Positions 35,896-50,225 are shown, counted from the stretch's first letter. The stretch is 64,000 bases of DNA from Epiperipatus broadwayi (GCA_028023455.1 JAQFVV010012402.1:15124483-15188482), one strand, 5' to 3'. The notes: generated by a model from the letters alone, not told the origin. Made by a program: numbers and translations.

Positions 35896-38559
35896 TGCTA
35901 CCGCTAAAAATAATTATCAGAAAATAGTGCAATACAATTCTGAAAAAACTAGTGATGCGAAAGCAACTATGTGAATGAGTATGCCAAATGGGAATGGCTG
36001 AGATGATTCAAGATAGTGCTCATGTAGCCAGATTTGTATGCAAAATTTATAAATTTCTTGAGTTTGCAGACATGGAAGACAATTATACATTGTATAAATC
36101 GGATCAAAATAGAGTAAACTACATCTTTATAATTTTCATTTTAATAGCTAAAAATACAAAACATTGAATTTTTATAAAAATAAATAAATAAAAAACACCC
36201 AAAATGTTTAATGCTGGATTTAAGATCTGAATATTGAAAATAGTTTAAACTTTATCAAACTATATGTTGAATAATGCTTGAAACTAAATTGTTAATATAT
36301 ACTTTTTTTTTTCTCTTTGTAATCACCTTAATAATACGAATTCATCTTTATATACAAAGTTGTTGATTTTTCTCATACTTTATTACTTACCTTAAAAAAC
36401 TTAACTATCAAAAAAAAACGTTCACATTACCTAAAGCCAGAATAAACTTTTATCTGGTGAAATTTTACGTTTATCGCTGTTTCTCTGCACCCAATACATT
36501 CCTTTTTAACCAATACTCCTCAGATTTCATAATCACACCTCTCATAACCTCGTGCATATCACTAAATCAATTTCAGTTACATTACTTCCATCAGATAATA
36601 TCCGATTAAATTTTTTGTATGAAAGTTTTTTTTACATATTATGACACCCTCCTTTTTTATATATTTTTATCATAGATTTTACAATGATTAGTCTTGCTCT
36701 TCACGTAAAAGTCATTGTGAGACATACTTCATCTAGTTTCTCTGCTGAGATCTAATTTGGAAGACTCCACTATTAGCCAAACTATTATTGATAAAGTTCC
36801 CAATTTCTTGACCATGTCAACATCAATATTTATTAGTCAGATTTAAATATATTTGTGCATTTTTTATAATTGTTTGTGAGAGCAATATACCTACAACTCA
36901 TTAGTAGGAAAAGAGATCTTATTATTTTCAAACTGACCATATTCCTTGAAAGAGAAAATCACAAGTATTAGATCATAATTAAAAATATATGGTATCGCCT
37001 GGTGGCCAGGGTACAACTAACTGAAAACTACCTTATATACATATTACAGATCTCATCCTAGAATAACAAAACTTTAATCAAATGATATTTAAAAAAACTT
37101 TTTGTTACATTATTTATAATTAACAATTTTTAAATTCCATTTGTATTCTTTTTGAATATTTTAATTATATTACAAATGACAACATTTAGATACTTTCTAT
37201 TAGAATATATTTAGGTATATGCTGAATATGAGTCCTTATTTACTGTAAAGAAGATCATATTTAATAATTGCATTTCATCATTCACACCTTAAAATAAAGC
37301 AAATAAAATCTAATATAAATAAGAATCAAACCTATTCTGATTTATGGATAGTAATACTTAAGAGCTTAGCACTGGTGATGAAAAAGATTCCCCTGGAATA
37401 AGTCTTGTGAGGCTTAAAATTTTTATTGATTGCAATTCAGAAGTTGGCTCTTACAAAAAGTAATCTCTCCATGTTTTCTACATTTGGTTACAAGCTATGG
37501 TACAGATGATAATCAATTATATTTATAATATGAACTTATAATACACATAGATGTGTTGTGTACATAATGTAAACAAAAAAATAATAATTAAAATATAGAA
37601 AAGTATAATTTCTTTTTTATTAAATTTATAACTTTTTTATACTTTCTATCTTTTGAATCGTGGATAACTGAAACTGTAATGATAGAGATTGGTGATATAT
37701 GGGGAATCACTGTTTTGTATAAAATCTATCTTATTTTCACAAGGAGCTAATAGAGGATATTTAAAGTCACTCATTCAAAATATTTTAAGTTATACAACAA
37801 TTGAATTCTAATCTTTATTTAGTTTTGTTAATTGGGTCATTGTTAGTAAAGTTTAAATCAGTGATGTACACACCTTTTAAGGAAGATAACCAAAAGTTTC
37901 AAAAATAACATGATGATTATTTTTTTTTTACAGATATAATTCTCCTTTTCCAATAATCATGTTTCGTTTAAATAGAATTCAACTCTACAACTATCTATTT
38001 ATAAGCAAAAGTAAACAATGGACACTAAATATTAGTAATAATCAAACTCTCAGACTAGTTTCTGGATATTTGCTTTCATCAGTACAGAGTATCTAGTTTG
38101 AAATATAGTTAATATCACTATTTAATGTCTAGAGATTACTCAGATGTATAACAGATAGCTCTGGAGTAGAATAATAATGAATTGCTGCTATTAATGGAGA
38201 TGTTAAAAGATGAGAAAATTATGTCACAGTGTGATTTTAATCAAATCAATAAGCAAAAATAAAGTGATTAAATTTCATATATATATACACGCACACACAC
38301 ACAAATGAACATTAAAGCTAGTAATAATTAAACATTTTATTAAAATACAAAATACATTAAACATTTTCATTCACTGAAAACTTGATGTATTAAATAAGTA
38401 CACTGCATCATTTATGCAATAGCAGGAAACATAAAAAAATTAGTGTTTTGTTTCTTTCTTTTAAATCTGGTAAATTATATATTTAAATACAAATTTACTG
38501 CCAATCATAATGTCATTCATGTTTTTTTTTTTTTTGTTTCAAACATAAAAATAATTAAG
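35896..38559. other. AT-rich stretch downstream of ADSS, no gene recognised
   Basis: Apart from the small family A fragment at 38036 and a CA/TA microsatellite (38278-38303), no frame, conserved motif or repeat could be identified. Confidence 0.5.
38036..38110 (+). mobile_element. Family A fragment
   Basis: Keeps CTCAGACTAGTTTCTGGATA and TTTCATCAGTACAGAG only; about 75 bp, near the ADSS 3' end. Confidence 0.5.
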
Positions 38560-38762
38560 ATTTACACATCAATAATTTTATTCAAATAAATTAGAAAATA
38601 TACATGAATTTCCAAATATATAAACTGATCTTTTATGTTTAAAAAAGTTAAAAAAAATTGAACAAATGCAGCAAAGGAACAATGTAGTAATCTTTATCTC
38701 CTCCCAACCAATGATTTCAGAAGGCAAAGAAAAGGAAAAAAAAATACAATTCACATAATGGA
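38560..38762 (-). other. ADSS 3' UTR with AATAAA polyadenylation signal
   Basis: On the minus strand the stop codon is followed by about 180 nt of AT-rich sequence, then a canonical AATAAA at 38577-38582. Cleavage would be expected roughly 10-30 nt further, near 38550-38567. A genomic run of about 14 A (minus strand, 38522-38536) lies just downstream and could prime oligo-dT artefactually. The exact cleavage site is inference. Confidence 0.7.
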
Positions 38763-38815
38763 TTATGTCTTCTGAATCATACTGGCACGGTCTTTGCCTA
38801 CACCAATCCATCGAA
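38763..38815 (-). CDS. ADSS: ADSS, last coding exon and stop codon
   Basis: This 53-nt coding part completes the split Ile codon and reads RWIGVGKDRASMIQKT, then TAA at 38763-38765. The VP-(V/I)-(K/R)WIGVGK-R-SMI motif is the conserved C-terminal end of eukaryotic ADSS. Vertebrate proteins usually end in a short LF tail, so the QKT tail differs. The acceptor is tttag immediately upstream of base 38815. The exon continues into the 3' UTR. The intron back to the penultimate exon spans 38816-38903 and contains a TA microsatellite. No disabling change is seen in these three exons. Confidence 0.94.
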
Positions 38816-38903
38816 CTAAAAATAAATAAATAATAATATGTATATATATATATATATATTACTTTCTGAAAAAAAAAAAAGCATTTAAAGAAATTAATCT
38901 TAC

Positions 38904-39053
38904 TTGGAACTTCTAAATAATCTTCTATACTTTGAACATAGTTCTTAGCATTCTGGGGAAGATCTTCGAATGTGCGTACATGCTCTGTGCTGGTCTTCCA
39001 ACCAGGTAAAACAATATATTCTACTTCTATTGACTTCAGTTCTTCAAGATTAG
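38904..39053 (-). CDS. ADSS: ADSS, penultimate coding exon
   Basis: This 150-nt exon gives 49 whole codons with split codons at both ends. It reads ANLEELKSIEVEYIVLPGW, then KTSTEHVRTFEDLPQNAKNY, then VQSIEDYLEVP. This is the C-terminal region of eukaryotic adenylosuccinate synthetase, where LPGW, a TFE-LP-NA--Y motif and the IED helix are conserved. The acceptor is tttatag (39054-39060 on the plus strand) and the donor is A|GTAAGATT. The upstream intron (39054-56407) is about 17.4 kb, while the downstream intron is only 88 nt, so the gene combines a giant and a tiny intron. Phase is continuous with both neighbouring exons, which makes a pseudogene unlikely. Confidence 0.95.
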
Positions 39054-39389
39054 CTATAAATCAAAATGTATACATATATTACACAAATAATTTATTTATG
39101 TAAATATTTAGAAACATTTATTCACTGCTAGCATAGCTTTTGCAATGGGCTCAAATAATGTAAAATTTGAACTTAATAAGTAAATAAAAAAATAATGAAA
39201 TAATTGTGTGGGAGATCATGGGATGTTGAAATAATACAAGTAGCAGAATGATTTTCAACCTTCTGACTCATTAATCTAACTGTAAATTTAATGTTTTAAC
39301 CTCTTTAGCTGTGCTTTTTTATTTGAGTGTAGCAAAATGCGTATTTTTTTTTTTCAATAGTTATTTTAAGATGAAAACAAAAAAAAAAA

Positions 39390-40115
39390 CAACAGTTATT
39401 TATTTTTCTCAGAATGGGCCTTCTTAAAAAAATACATTTTCTAGCTGTGACACCCTTTGAAGAACATACTTTCATCCAAACTAAGAGATTGATTTGAAAT
39501 ATTAAAGCATTCTCTCAAACACTCTATAATTTCATAGAATTTTTAGATCTTTGGATATGGCTGATTATTTTCATTTTTAAAAAAATGAAAAAATTTCAAC
39601 AAGAAGATATAACAGATATCGGTCATGATGAAGAATTTTTCTTTTTGACCGGATTCAATTCTGATGTGGCATTTTGATGATGCCTTGCAATATCATTACC
39701 CCGACAAGTAGAACTCATTTACAAAGATGGCCAAGTTTCAGTTATTATATCTAGTAATTTTTTTGCTTACATATGTTTGTAGAAATTGATCTGCAAAATT
39801 ATTTGCTTCCATAATAATCTTTTGAAACAAAATCTTTAAAACTCAAATAAAGTATTTCAAGACTTTAGCATCTCTGTCTACACTAACAATGATACCTCAT
39901 CTATCAATGAAGATAAAAATGGGAATGGTCGTGGAATATTTTGTATATTTGTAGATGCCAAAACTTAATATTATATACATCCTCTTTTGCTCATCATCAC
40001 TATTTTCCTTATCTATAATTTTAATTTCTTCAATCACGTTGTCATCAATGATAAAATAGATAGATTTACATTCTAAATCAGAACAATCAAAACTCATTCT
40101 AGGTATGCACACATC
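39390..40115 (-). pseudogene. Decayed piggyBac-like transposase
   Basis: Minus-strand translation in shifting frames gives, in family order, an acidic N-terminal part (IIDKENSDDEQK), then KIIMEANNFADQFLQTY (compare the piggyBac consensus around IV-ETN-YA-Q), then FHFFKNENNQPYPKI (family RFLHFNDNENQP...DRLYKI), then SLSLDESMFFKGCHS followed by KMY and K-HSEK (family LS-DE-M-PFKGR-S-KQY-P-KPHK). The DE pair belongs to the catalytic region. Several stops and frameshifts interrupt it. Intact transposases are near 550-600 aa, and only about 240 codons' worth remains. No TTAA-flanked ends were located. It lies inside the ADSS intron, in gene-sense orientation. I am fairly sure of the superfamily because four blocks occur in the right order. 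Confidence 0.68.
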
Positions 40116-43100
40116 AGCAATAGATGTAAATGCTATTTTTATCTAACAAAAAAAATATTGTCTATATAATCTAATGCTTATAAAGCAAAAAATCTAAAAT
40201 CTTTCATCATATAAATTAGAATTTTTAATTGTATATATAATATATATACATTTATTCAAAATTTACATGAAATATGTATATTGAATATCTACATAAAAAT
40301 ATACATCTAAACTCTTAACGTTTTTATATAATAAAAGACAAAAAAGCATTACCCGTGCCATCTAAAGTATATAAAATAAAAACTAAAAAATCTTTACTTT
40401 CACTTTATGTTAATAGAAATCCTAATTATACATATAAAGTATATTTATCAAAAATCTTTAAGAAATATATTGTAACTGTCAGCAATTCATATGCAAATCA
40501 CCCAAGGGCAATCTACATGTGAATTCCACATTGTGACATTGTAGAATACCAACTTTTTCTTTCAAAGCGCACTAAGGTTAGGAAGAAAACGAGACTCTTA
40601 ACTAATTACCTAAATTGTTGATTGTAAATAAAGATTACAAAATGCCAAAAAAATAATGAGACAACACTATTTATTCATGTATTATATGCAACACAAAACA
40701 TACCTTGGCATGACTTTAGTCGATTTATAAATTAATTTAAGGTAAATAAATCTTTCCAAATTTTATTTTAATTATTTTCATTTAACTTATGCACATACAT
40801 AGTATACAGTTGTATAAAAGTTTAAAATAATTGATACCAGTTTAGAATACTATTAACATTAAATGTTTGAATGGATTCCAATCTACTGCACAGATACCTC
40901 ACTACTTTCTACTATCCTCATATGCACTGTACATAGGCTGATACAAGCTTATTAATTAAGACTGATCCTACTACTTGACTTGTGCTTAATTACAGGTTAT
41001 ACAAGAACAACTACACTAATACATTGTAGGCCTATGGTAGGAATTAAACTGCTACCATGTATATAGCATATAGTGACTGGCAATCACATACGTATCACAA
41101 CTCAACATGTATGGAAAAAAATTGGATGGCATATGGTAGGAATTTATCATCTACCACCCATTATTGTTTAAATGAGATAATGAGTCACAAATGATGTTAC
41201 AATCATCTAATATTAATGCATTACATAAGAATGAGAATCAGATGTAACTCATAACCTGAATTGATGGATATCAGCTGTACATTCTTATCAATAATAATAA
41301 TTCAAATACAAGACTAGTTAGTTAAAACATAATCTACTTAACAGAACCCCAATCTAGTTTGTCCCTGCAGCACGATTGAACTCCGTTTATAATTTAATAA
41401 ACTTACTGAGTTAATGCATTATGAAATAAAGTGGAAATAACGATTTAACTAATATACACTTTTTAATAGCATGGCAGAATGTGATTACAAGCTAATTGCA
41501 TTTTTATATACTAATTCATTACCATAAGCGCAGACTAAATTGTGGCATGATATTTAAGTATAATAACCTATAATCTCTTGCCACACCTGCTCGTAAACAG
41601 ATTAATTACATAAACTATTCATTAACAGATTTCATTAAATAGGAGACAATAAGTTTATACTTATTCTTTCAAAAATTCAGGTTCCGTCTTTATGTATTGG
41701 CAGCACTGATTCTTTAAAACCATAGCTATGGCGGATGCAGGTTTAAATCACTATTTTGCATTCGTTTTGGATGCATAGACATTAATTAGGTCTTGGTTTG
41801 GCAGTTGATTCTTCCTGTAGCACTGGTCATCACATTTTTCCTCTTCGAAGGTGGATACATAATGGACATATGTTTGTATGATTCTTCATACGCAGATGGC
41901 ATCTCTTTTGGGACTCAGTGATGGGTTTTCGACTTGCCCTCTGGCAGCTTGATAGAGTGAAGCAGTTAATGGCTTCTCTATTCTTGTTGCTGGAACTATC
42001 AGGTAAAAATTAATCAAAGCAGAATAATGATGGCAAGATTTCAAGGTATAAGGTAAAATCTTAATAACAAATGCAGAATAAAATAGAATACTAGAAAGAT
42101 AATCTTGAACGTAATTTCCAGCAATATTTATATGATTTGAAGTTATCTGTAAAATTCAGATCAATCTCTTGTCATTTGGATCCTTTGATCTATTGGTTAT
42201 AGATAACTCCATTACTTTCGGTGAAATCCGAGTTTATTTGTTCAATATCCTATTTCCAAACTCATATTTTTGAGCAGGAATAACAGTCTTTTTAATTAAA
42301 TTATTTTAATCATTTATCTCCTAAATTTTAATCTAGCAATCTGTTTACAAGCATTTTAAGTACTTTTCTTAGAGTCTCACTTCCGTTTTTTTTTTTATTG
42401 TTAAAAAAAAACAAAACACCTTTTTTCTTTTAAACTAATTTGAAGTTAAATTTATAACATCTTTTTTAAATTTTAAAAAAATATTTTGTATTTAATACAA
42501 AACAACTATATAATTAATTATACCGTATACATTATCTATGCAGTTATAATAAATATATTTAATTTTTATTTATTAAACTTTTGAATTTAAATTTTGTTCG
42601 TAATTTTTTTATATGCGAACATGAAGTATATATATATGTGTGCATATACATAGCTTCAATATATATAAGACATCAGAAACTTGGATGTGTCTGATGTCTC
42701 ATATATACACATATAAATAAATATATTCAACATATAAAAAGTACATTATCTTTAGACGAATATGATGAGCCAATTGTTTAACAAAGATTAATGGAATCTT
42801 AAGTTTATCTGATTAAATATAATTAAGATTGGCATTGATGAGGATCAAATCATGATACTTATATAATTGCTTTATAAAAAAATTCAAGTTATATTTCCTG
42901 ATCATCATATATTAGAGGATCATATTTAACTTCCATCCATAACTATATTTCATTTATTTTTATAGACGAGGCTTGAACTAAGCTATTTCCTAACCCTGAG
43001 AGCCACTTTCTTCTCAGAAAGAACAATTGCAGGGGAATATATTAATCTCTGGCAATACCATCCTAATTTTCATCATTAATATTCCCGACCTTTTTCCAGC

Positions 43101-43747
43101 ACATGCCTTCTCGAGATCTATAATTAACTGATCAGGTACACATTTGCAGCACAGATAACTAAATAATTTAAATAACAAAAATAGTTTATTTAAGACAATT
43201 ACAATCGATATCAAAATTATTTATTTATTGTTCATTATAACTCCTTCTAAAACAGATATTGAAAAGAACAAGCAACAATAATTAAAATTCAGATAAGCTT
43301 TGTTGCACATATGGATTTCATTATCTTCATTTAAAAAGATTTACCATTATAGCTGTGTTTAAATTAATACTGAAAAATACTCTTAACTCATATTCTTCCC
43401 CTTTTTCCTTATTTACTATATGTAACCTGTTGCCAATGCACAGTGAGAACATATTTTCCAATCAATGATAGCTTTTTTTTCTTGCTTTACTGTATGTGGT
43501 AATTACAGTAATCAATTGTTTTTCTTTCTTTGTAATAACTTTAATTAAATCCAGTAATTACCGTTAATCAATTGTTTTTTAATTTTCAGATTTAACATTA
43601 ATTAAATTTTTAAATAAATTTGCAAAATATATTTTTAATTTAAAGAACAAAAAAAATCCATTTCAGATTTTTGAAAATTCATATTTAAACTAGTCAATTT
43701 AAACTTTATACAATATTTATTATTATATATCCATATTCTTCATTTCT
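40116..43747. other. Intronic stretch without recognised genes
   Basis: Part of the long ADSS intron. The section 40860-42020 is richer in GC and complex but matches nothing I know. A small hairpin (AGACATCAG...CTGATGTCT, near 42667-42698) and an approximately 65-bp tandem duplication at 43499-43607 (GTAATTAC-GT-AATCAATTGTTTTT) are the only structures seen. Confidence 0.45.
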
Positions 43748-46545
43748 TCTATCATCATCATCATGATAGATCATTTTCAACCATTATCGATCCACTGCAA
43801 TATGCAGATCTCTCCAAGTTCAATCCATCTTCTGCTATATCTACTCTCTCTTCTCCACACCACCCCAGCACACTTCCTTATATCTTCCATCCATCTCACA
43901 TGTGGCCCTTTTCTAGCAATATGTTCAGCTCAACTCCACTTCAGTCTCTTAATTCTTTCAATGATATCAATAATACCTGTTTGTTCTCTCATCCATGTAT
44001 TTTTTTTTCAATCACTTTTTGTTATTCCTAATATGCATCTCTCTATATACTTCGTTGAGTGGTCTGAAGTCTCTGTATTACACATTTCTTAAAGTGTCCA
44101 AGTCTCAGATCCATAAGTAAGAACTGGTAAAACACATTAAAAATCTTCCTTTTCAAACATATAGGCATATTTCCTTTTAATATTAAGTTATTTCTACCAA
44201 AAGCACTCCAACCAAGTTTAATTCTAGAATTAATTTCATCCATTATGTTTCCATCTGTAGTAATAATTTGATCAAAGTATTTGTAATTGTTAACTTCTCC
44301 TAATTCATCATTATCGATCTTTATTTCCATTTTTTGAGAAACTACACTGAACATTAATTTAGTCTTTACTTTTAATGCTTTTTTATTTTCATCTGATAAC
44401 TCTTGCAATATTTCTTGAAGCTCTAAAACATCTGCAAAATCTAGATGACTTAAATAATCTCCATTTACTTTTACTTCCTTATTTTCCCATTTTAATCCAT
44501 AAAATATTTCTTGCAGAACTGCTGTAAAAAGTTTTAGAGATATGGAGTCACCCTGTCTTACTACCTTCTCAATGTTGACTTTCCTAGTATCATTATGTAA
44601 TCTAATTGTTGCTGTTGCATTTTTATCAATATTCTTCAGAATATGACAATATCCTGGTTCTATACATTGATGATCCAATGCATTAATCACTGCAGACATG
44701 TTTATAGAATCAAATGCCTTTTCATAATCTACAAATCCAAAATATAATGGCAACTCATCATTAGTCCTTTCTATAATTTCTCTCAATATTTGTATGTTTC
44801 CATTGTACTAAAACTACTTTAAAATCCAGCTTGTTCTTTTGATTGATTAAAATCCAAAGTTCACTGTAAACGAGTTGTATTTATTTTGGTAAAAATTTTG
44901 TATAAAACTGATAAAAGATTGATAGGTCTGTAATTTCTAATATCTTGTATATCACATTTTTTAAATATTAATATTAATACTGCTTTGGTATATCTTTATC
45001 ATTAAGGCGTTTGGTATATAACTTTGCCAAATTTTTTTCTATTTCTTCCCCTGCTTCTTTTAAGATATCAATTCTAATTTCATCATTATCTAGAACTTTT
45101 CCTTTCTTCATAAATTTAACTGCATGTCTCACTTCATTTAAAATCCTGGACAATTCAGAAGATATAGTAATTGTAAGAGGTACTTTTCCTTGTTCTTTAT
45201 TGCTATATAATTCTTGCTAGAACATGTCATCTCTCTTTTTAGTAATAGTTCAATGATTTTTACTTATTGCAAAAATAAGTTTCCTACCAATACTAAGATG
45301 TTATTTTACACTCTTAAGACTTTTATTCACTTCTATAACTTTCCTTGCTAGTTCACAATTATACTTTTTATATCATTATCAATTCTTTTTTGCAACACTT
45401 TACAAATTTCGAGATATTCAATTCTTCTTAATGCATAATTTATATATATATTTTTATTCTTTTTTTCTTCATAAATTATCTTGTCTCGAAAGAAATTTTA
45501 CCAGTCAATTCTTTCTTTTTTGTAACAGTTATCTTTGTTGTAGTTTTTAAAAGTGTTTCAATTATCTTCCTATTGAATTCGTTCAAATTTGAATTATGTT
45601 CAAAATCTGTTAATATTTGAAAATGTTATGTTAGTTCTAATTTAAATTCATTGGCATGTTTCTGAAAATTAGAAATATCAACTGTGAATATTGTTTTTTT
45701 AAATAATTTTTTATCTCTAGTTTTACATTACTATGGATTTTAATCTTACTAATCAATGATCACTTCCTGTGTTGAATTTATTAAAAACCTTACAGCCTTG
45801 AAATACATATTTTCTGTTAGTCAAAATATAATCCAATTCTGCTGTACTTTCATTTGAATGTTTCCATGTCCATTTGCGGTTTAATTTTTTTCTCAAAAAA
45901 AAAGAAAAGAATTCATAATATGAAGTTTCTCTTTCTCTGCCAACTTCACAAGTCTATGCCCTCTCTCATTTCTATCACCATCACCATAACCAAATTTACC
46001 TACAACACTTTCATCTTTTAATTGTTTCCCAATCCTAGCATTAAAGTTGTTTGGTCTAATCTAAAGCTTTTTGTACATCCATATAAAAATCCTCTACTTC
46101 ATCACAATGAGAACTTGTTGGGATATAAAACTGAATTATCTGCCATTAAGTTGAATAACTAATCCTGCCAATCTGTCCAATACACCATCGATCTTCATAA
46201 TGTTGTTATTCCACTTTTTATTTATAATGAATCCTATTCCACTTGTACTTCCAATCTTTGTTTCTTTGTAATACAGTACATGTCCAATTTTTAAAACAAG
46301 TGTCTTTTCACTTTTTCTTCTAATTTCATAAAATCCAACAATGTCCCATTTAATATAAGACAGTTCTTACAATTCTTGCAATCTTCCTTCACTACAAAGT
46401 GATCTGCAGTTTTAAGTATCTAAATAAAAAGTCATCATCAAATAACAGCCTAGATCTGCAATCAAGAAATTCTTAATCCCCTCTGCCTTCAGCCACCAAT
46501 CACTGCCTTGTCTGGCGACTTTATAGCCTCTGGGTCATGATTTAT
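43748..46545 (-). pseudogene. RTE LINE copy 2, near full length, decayed
   Basis: This is the same family as the element at 61403, in the ADSS intron and in the same orientation. The TGATGATGAT tail is at 43748-43765. A 247-codon open stretch (44043-44786) keeps VDYEKAFD and VRQGDSISLKLF, but the RT centre reads FADV where copy 1 has FADD, and the adjoining codons are deleted. Upstream, interrupted frames match the connector, then the endonuclease (GTGSDH-like region near 45760, then IKWDIVGFYEIRRKSEKTL and GFIINKKWNNNIMKIDGV at about 46170-46340). A block near the C-terminus (around 43910) is also deleted relative to copy 1. Multiple stops and frameshifts make it inactive. Confidence 0.88.
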
Positions 46546-46965
46546 TTTAGTCTGTCATGATTGTAAATATCTATTAGAAGAATAAAAAAAAAATCATTTA
46601 CCCTCCCATTCATTCTGCCTTCAAGAAAACTCAATTTTTCAGTTAAGAGCTATCAGGCAACTGTGAAGAAAGACCATGGTATTTCTTGATCTTAAACTCA
46701 GAGGTAAAAAACCAATAAATTCATCACACAGGCTAATGCGTGTTGGTGAGCAGCCCATCCTTGTTCGTATACTATATGAATAATCACATAGTAATAACAG
46801 CTGCAATGACAAGAATGAATGGAGTGGACATTAGGAATTTGCCCTGCTCAGTTTCTTTAAGCTCTTCAAGAAGAATTAAAGGCCTCCTTTCAGTTAACAA
46901 CAAATTCCTTTCTGTAACCATAGGAAGATATAAATTATTTATTTCTAATCTCCTTCTAAACTAAT
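46546..46965 (-). other. Possible 5' flank or 5' UTR of RTE copy 2
   Basis: The stretch is less AT-rich than its surroundings and lies directly 5' of the endonuclease remnant on the minus strand. It contains short open frames on both strands but no motif I recognise. It may be the LINE 5' UTR or an unrelated old repeat. Confidence 0.3.
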
Positions 46966-47155
46966 ATTCACTGACTAAAGAATGTGAATGATTTCTTTAT
47001 AATTAGCTATATCATTTTTAAGGCAGCATAGTTTTACAAATGTTTTAATTCCCATAAATATTACTATTATTATTTTATTTAATTCAAATTACATTCAGTT
47101 TTAACTAAATGTAAATTTTCAATTGAGAGAATCTTCTCAGTTCATTACTTTTATT

Positions 47156-50100
47156 GGTACTTGTGACTTTTAACCCATGTGGCCGCCAGAGGCGCTGGTC
47201 AGGGTCAACCACAGAAATACTTAGAGTAGGGGCCCCAAGTTCCAGCCAAAAGGTGGCGTTGTTCACAATGCGTGAGCACAGGAACATTCCACCAGCTGTC
47301 TGGCAGTACAGCTGCCCGCTTGGTGGCGCTGGTCGCAGTGCGTAAGCCCATTTAGCTTATGTGTCGTCTGCTAACAGCGACTACCAAGATTCTAGCCCAC
47401 TACGTGGCATTGTTTCTCCACGGTTACACACGGAAAAACTGCGCACTGATAGAATTTATGTACATACTACTTAAAATATGAATGGCGTAAAATGTGCAGG
47501 TGTGAATAATTAAGAAGCTACAACTATTTAAATATTCTTTCAAACTTAATAGTATCACATGCTATTTCACAGTTTTATAAATGGATGTATATTTAAATTA
47601 TTTTTTTTAAAAAAATCGATCTTTTTTTTTTTTTAATTATTTACTCTATGTCAAAATGTTATATATAAGTCGAGCGGTGAAATTTGCTATCATGGCCGCT
47701 TGAAAACGCTAAAATTATTGCGTAGAAATCCTCATAATTATTCATAAAATATTTTATTAATCTATAAGTCAATTCTAAATTTAAAAATCGATCTTTTTTT
47801 TTTAATTTTTATGACAATCGGGGAGTTTTTTTTTTTTTTTAAAAAAAAAAAGCTAATTCCCCCCCCCCTTCTTTCAAAACTAGAGACATTCCAAAGATAA
47901 AATCTAATATATTAATAGGGGCTTTACTAATGAATAGCTATGGTCAATTAGTGAATTGGATTGATTTAATGAGACAGAAACTGATATATGATGAATTATA
48001 TTTATTGACAATTTCATATAACCCATTACTTAGCGTTGGATAATGCACGCAGACATTTTATTTACTAAACAACATTACTCTAGGGTAGGCCATTTAGCAA
48101 AATAAATTTGTGGCTAATTATTTAATTGCGCTAATTTTATGCTATATAATAAATCACTACATTCCACTTATTAGTTATGCCCTTTCATCATCAGTTCGAG
48201 TGGCTATTATACATGTAATCAAACCAAGTCTGGAGTGAAGTTTAATAATACATCCGATTATGATAAATTTATATATTAAATATGGGCATATAAAGCCTCG
48301 CAGATAGCTTTAGATCGAACGGGTTTTCAAGAATGCTTCTGTTCAACGTCGAAGATTGCATACTATGGAGGTAGAGTTGGCTATAAAGATTTTACTAATA
48401 CGCTACGCACAAGTAAAATATAATAATAAAGTGGCTCCATCTTATATATATAAAAAAAAACAGCACAACGATAAAATATCGATCAATTTCACATCCGCCA
48501 AGCCGAAGTATATTATAAATTAAATTCCATACATTAAATGAGCAGTAGTTTTGTCAGCTTGATTAAAAGAGCCAACTCTTCTGTAGCATGAGAAATATAT
48601 ATATGCTACTGACGGGAATATATATATATATACACAAACTTTACTTTATCCCGTTCAATCTCTTAGTTATGTATAATTAATAAACTTTTAAAGGGAGAAA
48701 GTATATTTAAGGGACTTACGAATACTTTAATAAGAAAAATATACTTATGATTACACTCCAGGCTAGTTTAATCTTTAGTAACATAATAATTAAAGGTTGA
48801 AAGTTTGGATTTATAAGCCACATTTTATATTTACATTAATTATTTACTAAATGACAAAATAATAACGAGCACAAAGGGTCGCCATTATTTATGAATTAGG
48901 GGTTCGAAACGGAGCGTTAAATGACGCTATAATTAATACAATACGAAGATTTTAAATAATATCTTCAAAAAGTATATATTTCGTAACTAAATGCGCGCCG
49001 TTTCAAGACAGGCATAATTAATAATAACTAAAATAAGCAAGAGAGAAATAAATATAACTGCAGTGATTAAGTTATATAGCAAAACAAGAAGTTAATAAAG
49101 GAAATTAACGAAATTATGTCATTTATAGAATTGAAATATTATTGATAAGACATTTTAGAAAGAGTTTACAATATAGTTAGCTAACCTGATTTTGAAGCAA
49201 TAATGATTATTTTGAATTTTACACAGAGCTCTGCGATTTTAATAATTTTAAAACAGATACTCGAGCTGGAACGTAGGCGAGTTCTTTGGCGGCTTATGGC
49301 ATCTTCTCTTTAGTTGGGAGACGATTTAAGATGATATTCCTATAGCTGGAGTTGGGGTAGTTGAATTTGAACGAAGGTGAGTTCTTTTAACGGCTTATGG
49401 CATCTTCTATTTATTATAAGCTTGTTAAGGCAACGTTGGTTGTTGCTCCTGCCTTGGATGGATCAAATTCCGACGTTCCATCACGGCAAAGGCAACAAAT
49501 TCTTGCCTGACTAGCAGGCCCTGGATAAATTAACAAATTTTCAGCTTCTTGTAGTAACAGCTCTTCAAAAGCAAGATGGAGTATCTTTTCCGCTAGCCTA
49601 TTTATATATTTTCACCTTTTTGGACTTTCGTTTGCCTCAGGACCAATCGACTTTTAATTAAACAAAATCATATAATCTAATTTCTACTACTGATAAAGTC
49701 TCCGAGGTGTTATTTTTAATTTACTTAAAAAAATTATTAAAACATATAAATTATATAATTTTGATTCCGATTTCATTAATTAAATTTCTTTTTAGGTGTT
49801 ATAAAATGTTATGGCTTAGCAGATAGTAACGGTATTATGATTTAGTGATAACATCTTTTGTTGAAACAAATTCAATCAGTAAAGTAGATTTTACTTTTAC
49901 AGGTGCGGTCACTAATTGCTTTCTTGTTTACACAAAATTCCCATTTTTAATTATAAACCGATCTTTTATTTTAACTAGATATAAATAACTTTTAACATAT
50001 TTTCTTTATATTGTTTATTTTCAAAAAAGGAAATTTGACAGATCTTATAAAAAAATACTTTAGTTTCAGTTATATCTATTAAACTTTAAATCAGAAAACC

Positions 50101-50225
50101 GTAAATATATTATAAAGAAAACTTTTTACATTATTTTTATTTAATCTTAAATATGATATGTACAAATCATTATGCCATAATTTCATGGTTTAAATTATCC
50201 ATCCACATACGAATATAATACAAAT
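47156..50225 (+). repeat. Left arm of the 6.26-kb foldback element
   Basis: The outer 250 bp holds at least three variants of GGTGGCGCTG, at roughly 47190, 47250 and 47320. The rest is AT-rich with three denser blocks, near 48180-48400, 48880-49020 and 49260-49620, mirrored in the other arm. Confidence 0.88.

Noticed and set aside
47154-47345. Matching 60-63-codon frames at both ends of the foldback (also 53225-53407)
   Set aside because: They match because the DNA is an inverted repeat. They start in or at the target duplication and end at arbitrary stops, with no known motif.
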